29,487 bases of DNA from assembly GCF_934191625.1 (NCBI RefSeq), contig NZ_CAKPUG010000008.1, positions 1 through 29,487 of the forward strand. Direction: 5' to 3'. Below the pieces are notes generated by a model. The model ran no database searches. It was given only the letters and a program-made list of their open reading frames with translations, and was not told where the DNA came from. The stretch's first letter is position 1. Every line of letters begins with the position of its first letter. Positions 26,470-29,487 of the stretch are shown here, piece after piece. Source of the stretch: an uncultured Lactococcus sp. Its GTDB lineage: Bacteria; Bacillota; Bacilli; Lactobacillales; Streptococcaceae. The position numbers and the translations under genes were made by a program.

Positions 26470-26679
26470 ATGCTATTCTTATTATTCTTTATTCTATGTA
26501 CTTATCTCTTCCTCAAGGGCTTTATAAAATTTCTCTTACCATTGCTTCTTTTTCTCTTCCTTGTAAAGATTTTTCTGGGTGGAATCCTTCTCTTCTTTAA
26601 TACCCATTTCCTTTTCATACTAGCGATAATTGGTTTCTTCATCTGGTTGATTCATACAGTAAGCAGTCAAAATTACTAA
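26470..26679 (+). CDS. Small hydrophobic membrane protein
   Basis: The product has 69 residues, almost all hydrophobic, with probably two to three membrane segments (about 1-13, 17-40 and 44-62) and a short polar tail (HTVSSQNY). I cannot name it. AAAGGAG lies 3 bases before an ATG at 26464 and 9 before the ATG at 26470, so the second start is preferred. It has a good extended -10 promoter and a strong terminator, so it is a transcription unit of its own. Small proteins like this sometimes act in envelope stress, but there is no direct evidence here. Confidence 0.65.
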   Translation: MLFLLFFILCTYLFLKGFIKFLLPLLLFLFLVKIFLGGILLFFNTHFLFILAIIGFFIWLIHTVSSQNY

Positions 26680-26686
26680 TAAAGTA

Positions 26687-26721
26687 AAAACACTCTCTAA
26701 CTAAGTAGCGAGTGTTTTTTT
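26687..26721. terminator. Bidirectional terminator between the small gene and polA
   Basis: AAAACACTC (26687-26695) pairs with GAGTGTTTT (26710-26718), with a 14-base loop. There is a T-run on the plus strand and an A-run before the stem that serves the convergent polA transcript. Confidence 0.85.
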
Positions 26722-26740
26722 ATAGCCAATATAGCTAAAA

Positions 26741-29356
26741 TTATTTTGCTTCATACCAGCTATAGCCAGTATTTTCATCTGCAAGTAAAGGAACATTTAA
26801 CTCAACAGCAGATTCCATGGTTTGTTTCACCAATGATTGAACAGCTGTGAGTTCTTCTTTAGGTACTTCCAGAATAATCTCATCGTGAACTTGCAGCAAT
26901 AGTTTTGTTTTAAACTTACCTTCTGACAACGCTGCATCGAGATTAATCATGGCAATTTTCAGGATATCACCTGCTGACCCTTGAATGGGAGCATTAATAG
27001 CTTGACGTTCTGCACCTTGGCGTACCATGAAATTTCGATTATTGATTTCTGGAAGTTTACGACGGCGGTTGAACATCGTACTCACATAGCCTTTATCTTT
27101 GGCTTCACGTTTTGTTTCTGCTATATAATTTGCAACTCCTGGGTAACGTTCAAAGTATGCTTGGATCATCTCTGCTGCTTCCTTGTTGGAAATACTTAAG
27201 CGCTTAGCTAAACCATATTCTGTTTCTCCGTAAGAGATACCAAAATTGACGGCTTTCGCATTACGACGGTCATTAGGTGTAACATTTTCGGGCTTATCTA
27301 TGTTGAAAACACGCATAGCTGTACTACTATGAATGTCAGCCCCGTGCTTAAAGGCATCAATTAAATGTTCGTCTTTTGACATATGTGCCAATACACGAAG
27401 TTCAATTTGTGAATAATCAGAACTTAGAAGAATGTTATTTTCAGCTGCGACAAAAGCTTTCCGAATCAAGCGACCAGCTTCTAAGCGCACTGGAATATTC
27501 TGCAAATTAGGATCTATCGAGGAGAGACGTCCTGTTTGCGTTAAATCTTGCACATAGCGTGTATGAATTCGACCATCTTCGGCGATTTGCGGAATCAAGC
27601 CTTGCACATAAGTAGATTGAATTTTTGAGATTTGTCGATATTCCAATATTTTAGCAACTAATTCATAATCTTGCGCCAAGTTTTCTAAAATATCTGCTGC
27701 TGTGGAATAGCCTGTTTTTGTTTTTTTCCCATGCGGCAACTGTAATTTTTCAAAAAGAATAACTCCAAGTTGCTTTGGAGAGTTTATATTAAATTCTTCT
27801 CCTGCAAGTTCATAAATTTTTTCTGTCAAATCAGCAATCAGCTTCTGATTTGCCGAACCAATTTCTTCTAAAGTACTCACTTCAGCAGCTATTCCAGCGA
27901 TTTCCATCTTAGCTAATACACCAGCTAGAGGAAGTTCCATTTCTGTAAGAAGATGATATTGCTCATTTTCCTCTAGATTCTTAATCATTATTTCTTTAGT
28001 TGTAGCTAAAACATGAACTTTACTGGCCAAATGTTTGAATAAAATTTCATCTTCAGGGACGCGACGTTTTGCTCCCTTGCCATACACCTCGTCATCTGTA
28101 GAGATATATTTATTGGCAAATAAGCGCCCAATAGTTTCAACCTTATTATCTTCCGTTGTAGAAATAAGGTATTTGGCTAACATACTGTCAAACTTGACTG
28201 CTGGTAATTCAATACCTAAGCGATGAAGCAAAACTTTATTTTTCTTAAAATCGTACGTATTTTCAGGAAAAACAAAATTCATTAACAGCTCTGTATTCTT
28301 TGATACAAAAACTTTTTCTTCATTTCCCCAAGCAAAGCCTATAATTTCTTCTCTATGATAATTCTCATTTAAAATTTCAAGATAAAAGAAATCATCCTTG
28401 CTCACTAAAATATCAGCTGCTTCTTCAACAACTTCAAAGCTAAGTGTTACTTCATCAGCCTCTGCCGTTTCAAGTTTAGCTTTGAATTGTGCAAAACCCA
28501 TCTCATCATAAAACTTAATTAGTTCTACTGAATCCACGGGCTTAATCAACGTATCAGCAAGGTCTATTTCAATAGGAGACTTTGTGTCGATTGTGGCAAG
28601 TGTACGTGATAAAAAGGCCATTTCACGGTCAGCAATAAGATTTTCCTTCATCTTGCTTTTCTTAAGCAAATCGATATTCTCATAGAGATTATCAATAGAA
28701 CCCCACTCTTGAAGTAACTTCATGGCTGTCTTTTCACCAATTTTTGTTACACCCGGATAATTATCCGAGCTATCACCCATCAAACCTTTAAGGTCAATAA
28801 ACTGTTCTGGTGTTAAGCCCGTTTTTTCCTTTAAATAAGCGGGGGTAAAACTTTCAAACTCGGCCACTCCCTTTTTTGAAATTTCAACTGTCGTATTTGA
28901 GTCAGCTAACTGAATCAAATCCTTATCTCCAGTTACGATGGTTACATCATATTCACCAGCTTCAGGAAGCTCAGCCATTTTATCTAAGGTACCAATAATG
29001 TCATCTGCTTCATAGTTTTTAAGTTCATAATGATTATAGCCTAACTTTTCAATAAGTTCCTTAATAAAAGGAAGCTGTTCCCGAAATTCATCCGGTGTGC
29101 GCGCTCGTCCATCTTTATATGCAGGAAACATTTCCGTTCTAAAGGTCGTTTTTCCTGCATCAAATGCAATCAATACATGGTTCGGTTCCAGCCTTTCAAC
29201 CAAATTATTAAGCATAAGATGAAAACCATATATCGCATTAGTATGTAAGCCACTTGGAGCCACAAAACGATCTACTTGATTATAGAGAGCAAAAAAAGCC
29301 CGAAATGCTAATGAAGAACCATCGATAAGTAGTAATTTATTTTTCTTGTTTTCCAT
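26741..29356 (-). CDS. polA: DNA polymerase I
   Basis: This polymerase fills gaps and removes RNA primers during replication and repair. The 871-residue product has the 5'-3' exonuclease domain (about 1-290; LLLIDGSSLAFRAFFALY, KDGRARTPDEFREQLP, TGDKDLIQL, GLMGDSSDNYPGV). A middle domain (about 300-470) lacks the DxE and other acidic motifs of proofreading exonucleases, as is normal in Gram-positive PolA. The polymerase domain has motif A (SSDYSQIELRVLA, near 645), motif B (RRNAKAVNFGISYG, near 699) and motif C (QVHDEIILEVP, near 822). GGAG lies only 2 bases before the ATG, and a TATAAT lies 8 bases before it. It starts just after an rRNA operon terminator. Confidence 0.97.
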   Translation of the reverse strand: MENKKNKLLLIDGSSLAFRAFFALYNQVDRFVAPSGLHTNAIYGFHLMLNNLVERLEPNHVLIAFDAGKTTFRTEMFPAYKDGRARTPDEFREQLPFIKELIEKLGYNHYELKNYEADDIIGTLDKMAELPEAGEYDVTIVTGDKDLIQLADSNTTVEISKKGVAEFESFTPAYLKEKTGLTPEQFIDLKGLMGDSSDNYPGVTKIGEKTAMKLLQEWGSIDNLYENIDLLKKSKMKENLIADREMAFLSRTLATIDTKSPIEIDLADTLIKPVDSVELIKFYDEMGFAQFKAKLETAEADEVTLSFEVVEEAADILVSKDDFFYLEILNENYHREEIIGFAWGNEEKVFVSKNTELLMNFVFPENTYDFKKNKVLLHRLGIELPAVKFDSMLAKYLISTTEDNKVETIGRLFANKYISTDDEVYGKGAKRRVPEDEILFKHLASKVHVLATTKEIMIKNLEENEQYHLLTEMELPLAGVLAKMEIAGIAAEVSTLEEIGSANQKLIADLTEKIYELAGEEFNINSPKQLGVILFEKLQLPHGKKTKTGYSTAADILENLAQDYELVAKILEYRQISKIQSTYVQGLIPQIAEDGRIHTRYVQDLTQTGRLSSIDPNLQNIPVRLEAGRLIRKAFVAAENNILLSSDYSQIELRVLAHMSKDEHLIDAFKHGADIHSSTAMRVFNIDKPENVTPNDRRNAKAVNFGISYGETEYGLAKRLSISNKEAAEMIQAYFERYPGVANYIAETKREAKDKGYVSTMFNRRRKLPEINNRNFMVRQGAERQAINAPIQGSAGDILKIAMINLDAALSEGKFKTKLLLQVHDEIILEVPKEELTAVQSLVKQTMESAVELNVPLLADENTGYSWYEAK

Positions 29357-29381
29357 AACTCCTATTATACCTTAAATTTAT

Positions 29382-29407
29382 AAAAAAAAAGAAGCCTTAG
29401 CTTCTTT
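29382..29407 (-). terminator. Terminator of the rRNA operon
   Basis: A perfect 8-bp stem (AAAGAAGC at 29388-29395 with GCTTCTTT at 29400-29407) has a 4-base loop. A run of about nine T follows on the minus strand, right after the 5S rRNA. Confidence 0.9.
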
Positions 29408-29411
29408 ACTT

Positions 29412-29487
29412 CACTTGGCATTTACCCTATCTCGCAGGGGGCAACCCCCAACTACTTCCGGCGTAATAGGACTTAACTTCTGTGTTC
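29412..29487 (-). rRNA. rrf: 5S ribosomal RNA, 3' part (cut by the window edge)
   Basis: On the minus strand the sequence reads GAACACAGAAGTTAAG, then GAAGTAGTTGGGGGTTGCCC and CCTGCGAGATAGGG, the conserved 3' two thirds of 5S rRNA. The 5' part lies beyond the right edge. The 3' end is placed near 29412 by comparison with related 5S molecules and may be off by a few bases. A terminator follows, so this is the end of an rRNA operon transcribed toward polA. Confidence 0.93.

Overview
The window looks like a chromosomal segment of a low-GC lactic acid bacterium of the Streptococcaceae, most likely Lactococcus. The evidence is the uppS-cdsA-rseP-proS run with polC next in line, a 405-residue HtrA beside rlmH, the CpoA-type plus MGlcDAG-synthase-type glycosyltransferase pair followed by a DUF1797 gene, a BmpA-type lipoprotein, and AT-rich spacers with AAGGAG-type ribosome binding sites. 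Genus-level naming is an inference from gene content and order. Most genes, including the 5S rRNA at the right edge, are read on the minus strand, so the replication origin probably lies to the right.

Layout from left to right. 1-170: an outward sigma-A promoter and the polC terminator. 170-5053: polC. 5100-8036: an AT-rich accessory stretch with four small, mostly membrane-bound proteins of unknown function, a possible decayed gene and a possible 41-codon gene. 8037-12866: the minus-strand envelope and translation group uppS-cdsA-rseP-proS. 13065-14598: yajC, an AlkD-like glycosylase gene and rlmH. 14640-14760: a dense DnaA-box cluster between divergent rlmH and htrA. 14902-18837 (plus strand): htrA, two glycolipid glycosyltransferases and a DUF1797 gene. 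18867-24122 (minus): BMP-family lipoprotein, tRNA1(Val) methyltransferase, an orphan glycogen branching enzyme and tgt. 24257-26679: DUF975 membrane protein (+), MFS transporter (-) and a small hydrophobic protein (+). 26741-29356: polA. 29412-29487: the 3' part of a 5S rRNA, with its terminator only about 25 bases before polA.

The genes are largely housekeeping: replication (polC, polA), translation and tRNA/rRNA modification (proS, rlmH, trmN6-like, tgt), envelope lipid and wall precursor synthesis (uppS, cdsA, glycolipid synthases), and envelope protein export and quality control (yajC, rseP, htrA). I found no mobile element, CRISPR array, prophage or complete novel multi-gene system.

The points most worth a second look are these: the phased DnaA boxes at rlmH/htrA with a further perfect box in the yajC leader; the branching enzyme, whose motifs are of the eukaryotic GH13_8 type rather than the usual bacterial GH13_9 type; the accessory interval between polC and proS; and a possible attenuator upstream of the MFS gene.
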